Below, piece by piece: positions 38,001 through 49,479 of a DNA stretch of 64,000 nt. The position numbers and the translations under genes are program-made. The stretch's first letter is position 1. Each line of letters starts with the position of its first letter. The notes below the pieces were generated by a model, which was given only the letters and a program-made list of their open reading frames with translations, searched no databases and had not been told where the DNA came from. Origin of the DNA: Nepenthes gracilis (lineage: Eukaryota > Streptophyta > Magnoliopsida > Caryophyllales > Nepenthaceae); NCBI GenBank assembly GCA_033239525.1, contig BSYO01000025.1:13426001-13490000 (forward strand), in the 5' to 3' direction.

Positions 38001-41000
38001 GAATAAATTCCTACAAAAAATTACTGTTACACCTTGATCAGAGCTGATGTTGGATGCCTTAACAATGATGTTCGAGAATTACCACAGCCTTTAACATCGA
38101 GAATTACCAAAACTTCCAAAAACAGATCTTCAATAATCAAAGAATAGCTGCCACATTTGTACAATTGAATAAATTCCTACAAAAAATTACTGTTACCAGC
38201 CTAGGCTGACCATAGGCTTTTACTGTTGATTAGATATGTGTGGTTCTTCGTGTCTGGTTTGTCTAAAACATCATCAACTAGCAAACATCAGTTATAATCA
38301 TAAGGCATTACAAGTGGTCACAAGTGCTATCCTTTTCCTTTCCTTGACATATTTGGGAGTCCGGTATATTTAGGGATTTTTGTTACAGGTCATATTAGGA
38401 TTGGCTTTTTATAACATATGAAAAAAGAAAAATAGGATTGATTAAGGCATGTATTGGATTTTATCTCATGGTCTATGGGTGCTGATTTCTTGGCTGCTAG
38501 TTTACTGGGTTATTGCCTTTTGACACACACACACACACACTGTCTCTCTCTCTCTCTACAATTGGAGCAGTATGTGTTTGCCGAGGTATGGAGCAATACA
38601 TAATCAAGGATGAGATAGACATATGCTTGTCTTGGTGTCGGCTGGTCATGCAAGATTGGCTTTCTTTGGCCTGAATTTTCGTGGTAAACTCTTTTTCTTT
38701 CAATTTTTAGAAGCCTAGGTTGTTCAAACAAACATGGATAAAAGAATCCAAATCCCAGACACATTTTGATGCACATTAAACATAAATGTTTTCCAATTCT
38801 TAGGAATCTCATGATTTGCCTTCTCTTCCTTGACAAAGAATGCTGTGAAACAAATATGGAATTTGCAGGGGGATTGATTGGCGATCACTTAGTTATTAGA
38901 CGCTTGAATTGGCAGGAATTTGCTTAAAGGCCAACCCTGGAATTGGGATCAACACTTCCATTAAACATATCTATTCAGACAAAGATTGGCATTCAAGATC
39001 AATGTCAGTTATTGTGGATGACATTTGTGGTGCATCCATTGTCACTGGTTCCCGAAATCCCTTTGCATAGTTCTCAATTATAAATCCTTACCAAAAGTAA
39101 TACTTATATGCGTATTGCATCCTAGATCAGAGTACCATATTGCAAACCGATAACTTTGGGTGCATCAGCCTCCATAAGAGTTTTTTTAACTGTTGCCAAT
39201 AGTTAGAAGCTGAAAATATCTTTCAATTGAGGATTGGATCGACATGGCTAGCCAATATATTTTGGGGATGAACTTAGTGGGGACTAGAAGAGGGAAAATG
39301 GGGACAAAGTTAGGTGACAGTGGAGGAAGAGGAAGAAAGAGAGGGAAGAACAAAGGAGAAGGAGGGATAAATAGATTAGAAAAGAGGTAGAGGGGAATTC
39401 TGAAAAGGAGAGAAGATAATGAATCAATTCTCATTGGTCATCAATAAGCTATAATTACATGGATATTGAAAGGGCACCAAACGTATATGAAAGTATCTAA
39501 AAGTAATCCTAATGCATTACAGAAACATAAAAGTACTTGCATATATTGTTAACTCCGTTATATAATGACTTTGGAACCATATAAAATAAGCTACTAAAAT
39601 ACTAACGAGTATAAATTAAAATGTGGAAAATTTTATGAGTTCAAAAAATGAAACCAGACAACCGAAACTTAGAAGCATTCCTAAGTATTGTGCTTTGGCT
39701 ATTTATGTGTTCTCCATCATAAACTATGGTGTTACAGTAGCAATACCACCTACATAGTAGAACTTATTGTATGTTGTTGTAATTTGAAGTTGAAGTGCTT
39801 GCAAGTATAATTTGATGGGTGCAGAGTTTAAGTCTTTTGCCTAGTTCAAATTCCAACTGGCTGTCCATGTACAATGTGCAGTATTGAAGATAGTGTGGGC
39901 TTTGAGAAGGTAAGGTGCAATGTGAAGGTTGGTGACTGATGATGAGTGCTAGTATTTGCTGTTGAAATCAGCTAACAAATGGAATAAACTACTAGCCAGC
40001 TTGTGAAGTATCTAGTATCTGCATGCTGAGAGCCCATTAGTACTGAATTATGTGTAACTTGCTGAAATTCACCAATTTTTAAGCCTGAAGTGTCGCATTC
40101 AGGAGGAAAACAGTGCTCTATTTATAAATCACTTCTGTAGATATGGTTCGTGGGTAATGGTCTTCTGAGCAGCTGAGTGGATCCCATAGCCTCCAAATTA
40201 GTATCCTTGTGATTATTTCTGGTGGACTTGACATTTGCTGGAATGGGTTGGTGTCTTGACTGTATGGTTTCACATATCATGTAAAGCAGATGGTTCAATC
40301 AAGGAAAGGACCATTAGTCAAGGTATTATCAATCTTTGAGGTTGCTGTGGGAGTGCCAAGGCTTCACTATATCATGATGAAGATAACATGCACTCTTTTT
40401 CAATTCATATTCTGGGCAGCCATAGAATTTGAAGGGGATGAAGATGATGATGCTGTGCAGGCTTCTGAATATAGATGTGCATACCCAGGCACCATGGTGT
40501 ATATATTCTAGCTATTTTGATAACATGGGTGATCACCTTTCTCACCTTTGCAATATTGTATATTTCAAACTAGGCAACTGCTATAGTGGGAGAAGAAGTT
40601 GATTTTTATTGTTTCTATGGATGAAGTGGTTAAGTTTTGATGGTGAAAACATTAAGAGGTTCTCATACTTCATGTCTATGAATCAGTAAACATTACAATA
40701 AGTTCAGTTTCTTTGGTTTTGGCATACTTACTACTCACAAGGAAAAGCATTGAATATCTTTTTAGAGTAAAGTTCCTGATTGATTACTACTCGCTAAGAT
40801 AGTGCATAGAAGGTCATCGGAGTAGAAGGTATAGTATGCCTAGGTGAAGAAGGGCTTTATGGCCTTACCAATTACCAGAGGATGGTGCCCTCAATCTAGC
40901 TGAATGTAGGAGGAATTCATATAGTTACTCATTGTGAATAATCTCTTTATTTAGCAAAGTGCAAAGTGGATGTTGAAGGGTAAATTATGACTTGGACAAG

Positions 41001-44000
41001 TTTTGTGCAAGGGAATCTAGAATGTGCAAACTGCAAAGCCTTCTAAAAGTGCCAATTTTTAGGGATGCTAGTCCAAACTGGAAAGCAAGTAGGCTTTAAG
41101 TATGACTAATTGTGATTATTGAAAAAGAAAAGGCAAGTAACTAGGTAAATTCAGGAAGATCTTCAATTTGAAAATTCAGGTTGAGGATGTTCAGTGACTA
41201 TAGATTGATTAATGAGATGCTTCTTGAGAAATCTTTGATCTCGTCTTACCCATTGTGAATAATCACTTTATTTGGCTAGTGATGATAATAATTATGATAG
41301 TGCAAAGTTGGTTTTGAAGGGGAAACTATGACTTGGACAAGTTTTGGGGGAGGTTAACTAGGAATGTGTAAACTGCACAGCCTTCTAAAAGTGCCAATTG
41401 TGAGGGATGCTAGTCCAAACTGGAGCGCAAGTAGGCTTGAAGTGTGATTAATTGGAATTCTGATGTCTTCCATAAAATCCCAGTTAGAGTAGGTTGATAT
41501 AGGTGTCATTTATGCTCCATATAGATGTCTTCCTGTGACAGTTAGAGACGTACGCCCCCATGGTCTAGTAGTTCTGGGCATATTTTCAACTTTAGAGCAT
41601 ATGTAACTCATATTTCCTTTTTGATTGTTTCCTACTCTAAATTTTTGGGGACATGCAAAAAACTTTTGACGTGGAATCTATCCTGAACATATATGCCTGT
41701 CATTTAAAATATTGGACCGCAAGTAAAAAAATTTTCTTTATTGCGAAATGTTTTGATTTCTTGGAGGCTATATTGAAGGCGTCAGTTTGCCTTTGTATTG
41801 GTGGGGTTTCAAAGGGGTTGTCATAATTTAAGATTCTAGGATGCCTTCTTATATTGATCTCTAAATATTCTCTTCTTTTCACTAAAGCTTGATGCCGTGG
41901 ATGACTATTGGGTCCCTTCATTGGTTTTATAAGAGGTGTACACTCGCTTGATAGGAGCTTTTTCATGTCTGTGGTCCCTGTAGTCCTGGTTGCTGTCCCT
42001 GAGGTGCTCTCAGGGCATTAGAGCTCAACTTAATAATGACACTCCTATGAGGTTTGGGATGTGGTTCGCATGAGTTTTGATTGATGTCCCATCTTCTTGG
42101 TCTAGTTTCAGAGGAGAATTGTTCTTGCTATGTGTGGGATAATTTAATTTAATTTGCTTGATCTAATTGGTTGACACACTAGTACTCCCTTGTTATCTTA
42201 AAAAAAATCTAAGCTACCATGTGATGCTTTGCCACTTTCCATTTCGAGAATATGTTGTTTACTTGCTATGATATTAAGGGAGTGGAAGGTTTTCAAGTTG
42301 AAAAAGAAGTTGAGTTTTGCAAAGGAGAAATTAAGGCTTCAAATACAGAGATCTTTATTCAGTAGTTCTATGGATTGATGAGGTTTAAGGTAGCAGTACT
42401 TCACTTTTGGAGAACTGTCTAGGAGGATTTTCCTTGAGGATGAGTTAGATGTTGCCCAGAGAGGAGATGTTGATGGAAGAAGTCTAGAGTTAAGTGGGTT
42501 CAAGAAAGGTGGTAACAATACTAACATTTACAGGGGATGGATTTAATAATAAGCATAAATACATTGTTAGACAACTTGATGTTATTTATATATGAGTATA
42601 TTTTGGTAAGTAATTACATAGTATATAAAAAGGATGAAAATACAAGAGTGTGGCTCCAAGTGAAGGCTTAAGGCATACCTCGAGACTGTAGGTGGAAGCT
42701 AAACCAACCAGGATATATCCTAAGCTCAGAAAACCTCAATGAACCAAAAAAATTGTCCAAATCAAACCCAATCCATCCAGGACATTACAATGAATCACAA
42801 GAAAACAAAGGAGACAACATGACCAAGCAAAACCAAAATAAAGAAAAAGAAAAAATGGTAAAGCATACATTGCTGCAGCCAAACATGGCCTGATAACCAA
42901 ATTCCAAAATCCAACAAATTCGGGAAATCAAATGCATCGCTGGGCTTACCAGTTCCTTCGAAAGAGCCTCCTCAATACATTACTCCATCCATCTTCACGG
43001 TCCAGTCTTAGGTCATGGCATCAAATTATCTTCTAGAAAGTAGATACTTGTCTCGGAAAACCCAAAGGGAACAAAAACAACAAAGGCTCCATCCAGATCC
43101 TCTGAAAGGGTTCAAATCTCTTCAACACTTTGGTGTTTATTGGTACAGGAATATCCCAACTTATCAACGAATTCTAGAACCTGTGAAATCCTGGATGAGA
43201 TTGTCACTTCTGCTTTACAAAATATTCCACTTATTTGTTTTCTACTTTGTCAATATGCAAATATTGATTCAGAGGCATTGAATGCATTAGTCATAGTGCA
43301 TAGTACAAGTGTGCTCATGTCATTTGATGTTTTTTGGTTTCCTGCATGGATTTGTTGTGATTTTCTCTTGCGAGGGATGGGGATTTTGTGAGAGATGATC
43401 ATATGAGAAGATAGAACATTTGTCTTTTGTTAGCCTTGCTCTTAAATAAACCAATGTATATTTCTTAATTTGGTAAAAATTAGATTATTGGAGAGATTAT
43501 TTTGTGAGACATGAATCTGTTTATGGTTCTATTTATTCTTTTTATTATGTTTCATCAGTTTCATGTGTTGTTGGCTTCTAGTGAGGAGAGATGGCAAGAA
43601 AAATGATGGGATTATTGGATATATTTGGTCTTGAAGCTAGATCTTGTAAAAGCCTATCGTATGGTTAATACTTAATAGGACCTTTGATAGTGAACTGTTG
43701 CTTCTTATCCCATTTATATGGAAGAAGATTACTATATGCAATGTATTCTCCAGAACTCTGGGATCTGGGCTCACTATTATTTAATATTTAGAGCCAATGA
43801 GGGAAAAAAAAAGAAGGCAAAGTGCAATTAAGCCTTGCTATTCTTGCTTAATGTGGTCTTAAGATACTGCTCAATAAGCTGTTGTAGCTTGGCTGCTGTT
43901 CTCACTGTCCTTTTGGTGTGATAACTGCAGCTGGGAGTGTTATTTCCTTTTGACTTTCATGCTTCCCCTGCACTTTTTTCCCCCAAAGAAGCTGATCTGA

Positions 44001-47000
44001 TCTTCCCAGCCATAAGCTAAGCATCTGATCTTAAACCATTTAAAACATTCCATCAGCACCTCTTTGTAAGATCACGGCTAAAGATAAGTGGTTTATTTGT
44101 TCCTTCCCTGAATTACAGAGATGCTTTGGTAACAAAACATCCAATCTATTTGGTCTTTTCCTTGTAAAATAACTTTTCAAATGGCTAGCCACAAGGTTAA
44201 AAAGGTCTTGGGCATATTATAGCTGTTTTCCACCTATGCAGCTCGACTTGCTGTGGCTGCTATGGCTAATGAACTCATACAGAGGATATTGAGAACAATC
44301 TAGTCATGGGACCCTTCCATTTCATGTGCAGTATTCTGTCTCAAAGCTGGCCTTAAGGCTTCTTAACATTGATGTAAATATCGACCGATATGTATTGATA
44401 TTAAGTCTCTCGATACCAATATTTTCCAATATTGCTACAATGTTACAATATATTGGTTGATACGGCTATTTCGTCTATTAATTTTAGAACTTTTTTTCTT
44501 TTCAATATATCTGCTATTGGTACATATTGTCTGATATGTCCTATATTAATAATGGTCATGACCGATATCGATATTTTCATCCATATTCCCCAGTCTGAAA
44601 TATCTTATTCCATCAATAGGCCCCTTACCTTCTCCGACCACTCCCAGAGAAACTATTAAAAATAAAGATTTGGGATACATTAGAATTGGGGGTGCTCAAG
44701 TATTCATACTTATTCTTTTGCCTTGGTTAGTGTGGAAATGAGTGGTCTGGGGCTCAAGGCAATGCCCATGTTTCTTATTTTCTCGTCCATTCTACTTGGT
44801 TGATGTTTTTAGTGAGAGAAACAATGGCTGATCATATAATAAAAACATTTACTCTTGCTTTCCTTGTGAGTTATTGAAATCTTATATTCTGTTGCTGAAA
44901 GGATTTAGGTGTTTCTTCTGCAACTTTATCAAAATTCTGTCTAAATTGTATAGATATATGTGGTCCATGGATGGAAATATTAGTATAGATATCAGTCATG
45001 GTTATGTCAGAGTTGGACATCACATATCAGCATATGATATATCAGAAGGAAAAAAATTTCAAAAATCTTAAGCTAATATGGCCTATGGCCAATATATTGG
45101 CTAATGTATCGTCAATATGGAAATATATCGCTATATTGACCCGATATCGAAAAATATCAGTATCGGGGCCCCCTAATGCCAGTACACATTTGCTAATATT
45201 GTAAATATCAGCTGATATTTGCTTCAATGATGTGGTCAAAGAGGATTATGCTTTTTACATTATTTCTCTACGTTGTCATCCTCCATGGTATTGGATTAGA
45301 TATGTTGGAATATTACTTGCCTCACCTGCCCTTACTCCAAGCTGTGCATCCTTGTTGACATCCTTGATTCAGTTAGGGGAGCAGAGTGGTGGAATCCCAG
45401 AGGATGCTAGTGACAGTGTGGTGTTCTTGTAGTGCATCTGGAACCTCATAGCCTAGTGAGTATCTTTGGGCCTGACAAGGACACCATAATTGAGTGGGGG
45501 AAATCATTGACATCTCGGCCCACATCTAAAAACAAGTAGAGCTTGAGACCTTTCTATATGACTTAAAGGCTCACCTTTCACAGCAACCTCTTAAGTTCTT
45601 GAACCCAAGTTGGCTAAATGGGTCCAAAACATCAAAAAAATATTGATATCAGTTGTAGCTATATCAAGGGATAATTATTTATATCAAATGTGACTGTATG
45701 CTAAAACTTGACAATCTTTAATCATCTATTTATCCATTTGAGATGTTTTAGTCAATTTTATCAAAATTAATATTGATATCATTTTAGATTATTGAAAGAC
45801 CCCAAAACTTTTGAACAATGCATGCTTTATACCTCTACAAATACGTAAATATAGAGTTCTTAGAATGTTTAGGTATATTTGAAAGCGTGAAATGTGAATG
45901 TAATTTTCCAAGAGGGAAGTGAGGCAAAACAAAAATGCCTGATACATATTTTTAATGTTTCTAATAGTGCCATCTCCCATCCTATTCTCTCTTTAAATGA
46001 ACTCTGCTGTAAATTAATTGGAAAAAGTTCTTATAAAACAATGGAATCAAATGAAGATTGAAGGAACTAGAAAATGAGCTGTTCTATCAAGTGGCAGAAT
46101 TTTCAAAAAAGAGATATAGTGAGCAAGCCCCCTTATAGGACTGTGTTATATGCCTGTGGGTTGCTTGGTTACATTTTCTATTCTTATTGAGACCACAAAT
46201 GAAAATATTGTTATCAGTATTGGTTAGGGCTATATTGATATTGGAAAATACGTATTGGTATCGGATATGTCAAAAGTAAAAAAAATTCTGAAAATTATAA
46301 ATTAATAGGGCAGTATCTAATTATATTTCGTGATATGTTGCCAATTCAAATACATATCGTGATATTGTTGTGATATGGGAAAATATTAGTATCAGGGAGC
46401 CCCGATACCAATAAATATTAGCTGATATTTGCATCAATGATTGAGACTGATTAATACTTAGTTAATGAAGGATATTTGTGCAGGTTTGCAAGTACTTTCT
46501 GGAAGCAGTGGAGAAAAAACAATATGGTTGGTTCTGGGTTTGTCCAAATGGTGGCAAAGACTGCCATTACAGGCATGCACTCCCTCCAGGATATGTTCTT
46601 AAATCTCAGATGAAAGCTCTGCTGGAGGAAGAGACTGAAAAGATATCGATCGAAGAGGAGATTGAGAAACAGGTGACAATTATTTCGATTTCAAGTCATT
46701 CTACATTGTTTTTTGGTCGTAGATATTTCTGTAGCACAAGCATAGATGAAAATATTGTTATGGGGTATATCAGATAATATATATTGGTATCTGATGAAAA
46801 AATTTTAAGAATTCTAAATTGACAAAGAAATATTAGATAATATATTATCTATACGGCAACATGTTGTCATATTGTCACAGTATTGCAAAATTTAACTCGA
46901 TACCGATACATATTAGCTGATAATTTAAATGACGACTAATAATTTCATCTGAGTGCTAGTGAATGAATTGTTTTGCCATTGGTTTTTTATTCAATCTACT

Positions 47001-49269
47001 AAACTTGTGCTTGATTTTGACTTCAGCGTGCCAAGTTAAATTCCTCGACACCTTTGTCTCTGGATCTGTTTTCACAATGGAAGATGAAAAAGATGAAAGA
47101 GCGAGAGGTAAGCATAGCTGCACGGAGAGCAGAGAGAGCCAAAAATGATCGTTTGAGGTATTTTCTTTCTCTTCTCCTCCTCTCTCTATCCGTCTGCCCC
47201 TTAGTGCTCTTGCAAGTTTTGCGTGTTTGCACTTGCACAAGCCTCTTTACCATGTTAGTCATTCATGAAGATTTTTAACGTTGCTCCTGCATCAGTGGCC
47301 GAGAGTTATTCATGTCGGACGCTAGCTTGTTTGTGGATGACGATGAGGCATGCGAAAAGTATCATAGAGAGGAATGTGACGATGGTGAATCCAAGGTGTG
47401 CCATGTTCCTTTGTTGATAAACATATATTCTTGATGCTTGGATGTCTCTCTATATATATTTTGAGCACAATTGACATAAAATATTTTTGACATTTTTTTT
47501 ATCTTGGATCACAATATTGGACAATTATACGTGTGCAAAATGTAAGTGATGTGGAGATGAGAATGCGAAGATTAATGGGTAGAGTCATACTAAAAGATAA
47601 TGTAATATTTGTAAATATTTAGAAGTTATACCTATATATGGTAAGATAATATAATGATATTTAAAGTGGTTCGAACACTTAAAATGTGGGTCAAATGAAG
47701 CACATATAATAGAGGATGAGTTAGTTGTAATTGGAGGAGGGAAAAAAAGGTGTAGATCTAAAAAAACTTTAATTGCTTATATACTTGAAGAATATTGCAC
47801 TTAATCAAGTGAATTGAGAAGGATGATTCATATCATCGACCCTACTTAGTTGAAAGAGCATCTTAAATATGTAACCACCTTAAACCTTATGTACCATTAT
47901 GAATGACCATGAACTTTTGCCAACCGAAAATATCATGCCAAATTTTATCAACAGAGCACATCTTAAATACTTTTGAGTTCATTTTATTGTGCATGATTCT
48001 TTGTTTTAAACATCAAATATTACAAGTAAATTACAGTGGACATGAATGCTCTTTTTTCCCCCTTTATGATTCCCATTTATAAATATCTGACAAACATTTA
48101 TAAATATATAGTGTGCATACCATGAATGAAAATATCAGTATTGATCACAGCCATGTTAATATCGGCAATATTGGGTGATACACAGTATTAGGAGTATCAT
48201 ATGAAACTTTTCGATTGCGACCAGTAATATGAGTGGCAAATATCAGCATATGTCAGGAATATTGGGTGTATAGCTGATACATGGTGATATACTGTTGATA
48301 AAGTGACATGTTGTGGTATCAGGAGGATTTTATAATAATATATATTGACCAATATTTCATTGCATAATGTTGTAATGGAGCAATCTTAATTTGATGACAT
48401 GAAAATTCGATATGGATGTTTTTGTGCTTTTATTATGTTTGACATGTGTTAGATACATTATCCAAACTTGCCATCACGTTAGACTGGTTCAACAGTAATC
48501 TTATTATGTTGCAGAATGTGTTTAAATCACGGAAATAACCTCCATCAATGAAGAGCTAAAGTTGTATATGTCCTTCTTTTTCTCACCCCAAAAATATTGG
48601 AGCCTTGCGTTCTTTGGCCAGTGGGCGGATGTACGTAGTCTTGTATATGAATGGTGCCAATTAATCCACTTAATTTTTTTCATTAATAAAACGGACTTAT
48701 ATATAAATATATTGATAATTAAAACGAAATTTCTTATTTGCCCACTGTAACTCACTTATCTCTTTGTAATTAGTCTAAAATTTACCTTTTTTTATCAAAA
48801 CTAATAATATAATTGTTTTAAATTTATTCTGTTAAAAATATAAAGTATTGACCCATTTCCGTCTTCTCTGGGCTGGTTTTAATATGTTTTTTCCTTAGAT
48901 TTTAACCTTTTTTGATCTAATTATAATAATTATTTTTGTTGGCGGGCTGCTCGGAATTTTTCTCTTGTGCATGGCTAATTATGCAGCGAAAATCCGGAAA
49001 ATAAAGCTAACTGATGGTTCATTCACCCAGACCTCTTCTGTTCTTCTCTTTCGCACTTGCTGCCATAATCTCATGATTTTCTATTTCAGAGCGGTGAGAA
49101 AACCCCATCTGATGGTCCCAGCACCTCCATAGCAACCAGTGGTGGCGATGATGATGGAGACGTGCCAGAAGATGATGACGACGAACTGGATATTGATGAG
49201 TTAAACGAGCTGGAAGCAAGCTTGTCTAGAACATCGATCCAAATAACCGAGCCTGGCCCGAGTGTCTGA
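35046..49269 (+). CDS. ZC3H15/DFRP1-like two-CCCH zinc-finger protein
   Basis: Eight exons: 35046-35216, 36939-37023, 37153-37293, 37416-37504, 46484-46672, 47027-47157, 47296-47395, 49090-49269. All introns are GT-AG and phases close on 361 residues. The N-terminus [20 protein letters not shown] is the family signature. Finger 1 is C94-X7-C102-X5-C108-X3-H112; finger 2 is C164-X17-C182-X6-C189-X3-H193. After that come a charged helical stretch, [19 protein letters not shown], an acidic run ([19 protein letters not shown]) and a C-terminal [10 protein letters not shown]. Homologues bind and stabilise the DRG1-type developmentally regulated GTPase and associate with translating ribosomes (family knowledge). 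Length and domain order agree with plant homologues. Introns, especially the 8979-bp fourth, are filled with repeats, but no coding exon is damaged. A strong decoy donor lies inside exon 6. Expressed status is not provable here. Confidence 0.93.
36108..36243. repeat. 68-bp tandem duplication in ZC3H15-like intron 1
   Basis: Units 36108-36175 and 36176-36243 start actcacaaac and are almost identical, just after a poly-A run (36090-36108). The near-identity points to a recent duplication. Confidence 0.85.
37807..38200. repeat. Imperfect direct duplication in intron 4
   Basis: caccttgatcagag recurs at about 37808 and 38031. The 115-bp block beginning ccacagcctttaacatcg recurs at 37916 and 38082 with only a few substitutions. 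The second unit is shortened by an internal deletion. Confidence 0.8.
38522..38561. repeat. Compound (CA)n(CT)n microsatellite
   Basis: About nine CA units then about nine CT units in ZC3H15-like intron 4. The overlapping minus-strand ORFs that encode repeated Cys-Val are by-products. Confidence 0.93.
40932..41453. repeat. Diverged direct repeat in intron 4
   Basis: About 180 bp at 40932-41112 recurs at 41254-41453 (shared: atgacttggacaagtttt, agccttctaaaagtgccaat, gggatgctagtccaaactgg). More diverged than the other duplications in this intron. Confidence 0.75.
44367..44584 (-). mobile_element. MITE family copy, inverted
   Basis: Starts cattgatgtaaatatcgacc and ends gatatcgatattttcatccat, the family read on the minus strand. 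Clear duplication not found. Lies 381 bp left of a + oriented copy in the same intron. Confidence 0.7.
44966..45229 (+). mobile_element. MITE family copy with perfect 8-bp TSD
   Basis: 264 bp, from catggatggaaatat to atttgcttcaatg. Flanked by ATGTGGTC at 44958-44965 and 45230-45237. One of two copies here with an exact 8-bp duplication, supporting a hAT origin. Confidence 0.85.
46194..46439 (+). mobile_element. MITE family copy with perfect 8-bp TSD
   Basis: 246 bp, from cacaaatgaaaatattg to gatatttgcatcaatg. Flanked by ATTGAGAC at 46186-46193 and 46440-46447. Its right edge is 44 bp upstream of exon 5 of the ZC3H15-like gene. Confidence 0.85.
46741..46935 (+). mobile_element. MITE family copy in intron 5 of the ZC3H15-like gene
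   Basis: Starts catagatgaaaatattg. The 3' part has cgataccgatacatattagc then gctgataatttaaatgacg. It makes up over half of the 354-bp intron 5. Confidence 0.65.
47545..47990 (+). mobile_element. 3' fragment of an RTE-clade LINE
   Basis: The + frames give RMRRLMGRV (MRMLRWMCG-type), then a TKRGRGRPK-like block (gaggagggaaaaaaaggtg), then a RMIHIIDPT segment as in the family's C-terminal end (...EWRKRIHVADPT). Stops and shifts throughout. Only the part downstream of the reverse transcriptase is kept, as expected for 5'-truncated LINE insertion. Confidence 0.65.
48121..48362 (+). mobile_element. MITE family copy in intron 7 of the ZC3H15-like gene
   Basis: Starts catgaatgaaaatatcagt and ends about ttgaccaatatttcattg. 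Interior diverged. Left flank GTGCATAC and right flank TGCATAAT share only TGCATA, so the duplication is uncertain. Confidence 0.65.
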
Positions 49270-49472
49270 GTCAGCACAAATTTTTGCCATGTCGAGTCAA
49301 CCGGGTTCCTGCTTCCCTACTCATTTGAGTTCTGGTTTTTCCAGAAACTGAAACATCTTTCATGCTGTCAAATTGCTAGCAAGGGAAAGCAAATACTGCA
49401 GTTAATGACTATCAACATTGAGATCTGGCGAGTGAGTTTTTGTCTGGCTACTTCTGTACTGAATTCATTGAA

Positions 49473-49478
49473 AATAAA
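49473..49478 (+). terminator. Candidate poly(A) signal of the ZC3H15-like gene
   Basis: AATAAA 204 bp after the stop codon, in a T-rich context. Plant poly(A) signals are loose, so this is only a candidate. Confidence 0.35.
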
Positions 49479-49479
49479 T

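Larger units (their letters stand above)
37505..46483 (+). other. 8979-bp fourth intron of the ZC3H15-like gene
   Basis: Holds MITE copies at 44367-44584 and 44966-45229, and one ending 45 bp before exon 5. It also holds two local duplications (37807-38200, 40932-41453) and a (CA)n(CT)n microsatellite at about 38522-38561. ORFs at 39186-39434, 41700-41966 and 43015-43391 lack family motifs. Transposon debris is likely, but I could not name it. Confidence 0.7.
47396..49089 (+). other. Seventh intron of the ZC3H15-like gene
   Basis: 1694 bp containing a LINE 3' fragment (about 47545-47990) and a MITE copy (48121-48362). The rest is AT-rich with nothing recognised. Confidence 0.7.

Noticed and set aside
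38497..38836. Overlapping minus-strand frames of 68 and 108 codons
   Set aside because: They run through the (CA)n(CT)n microsatellite in an intron.
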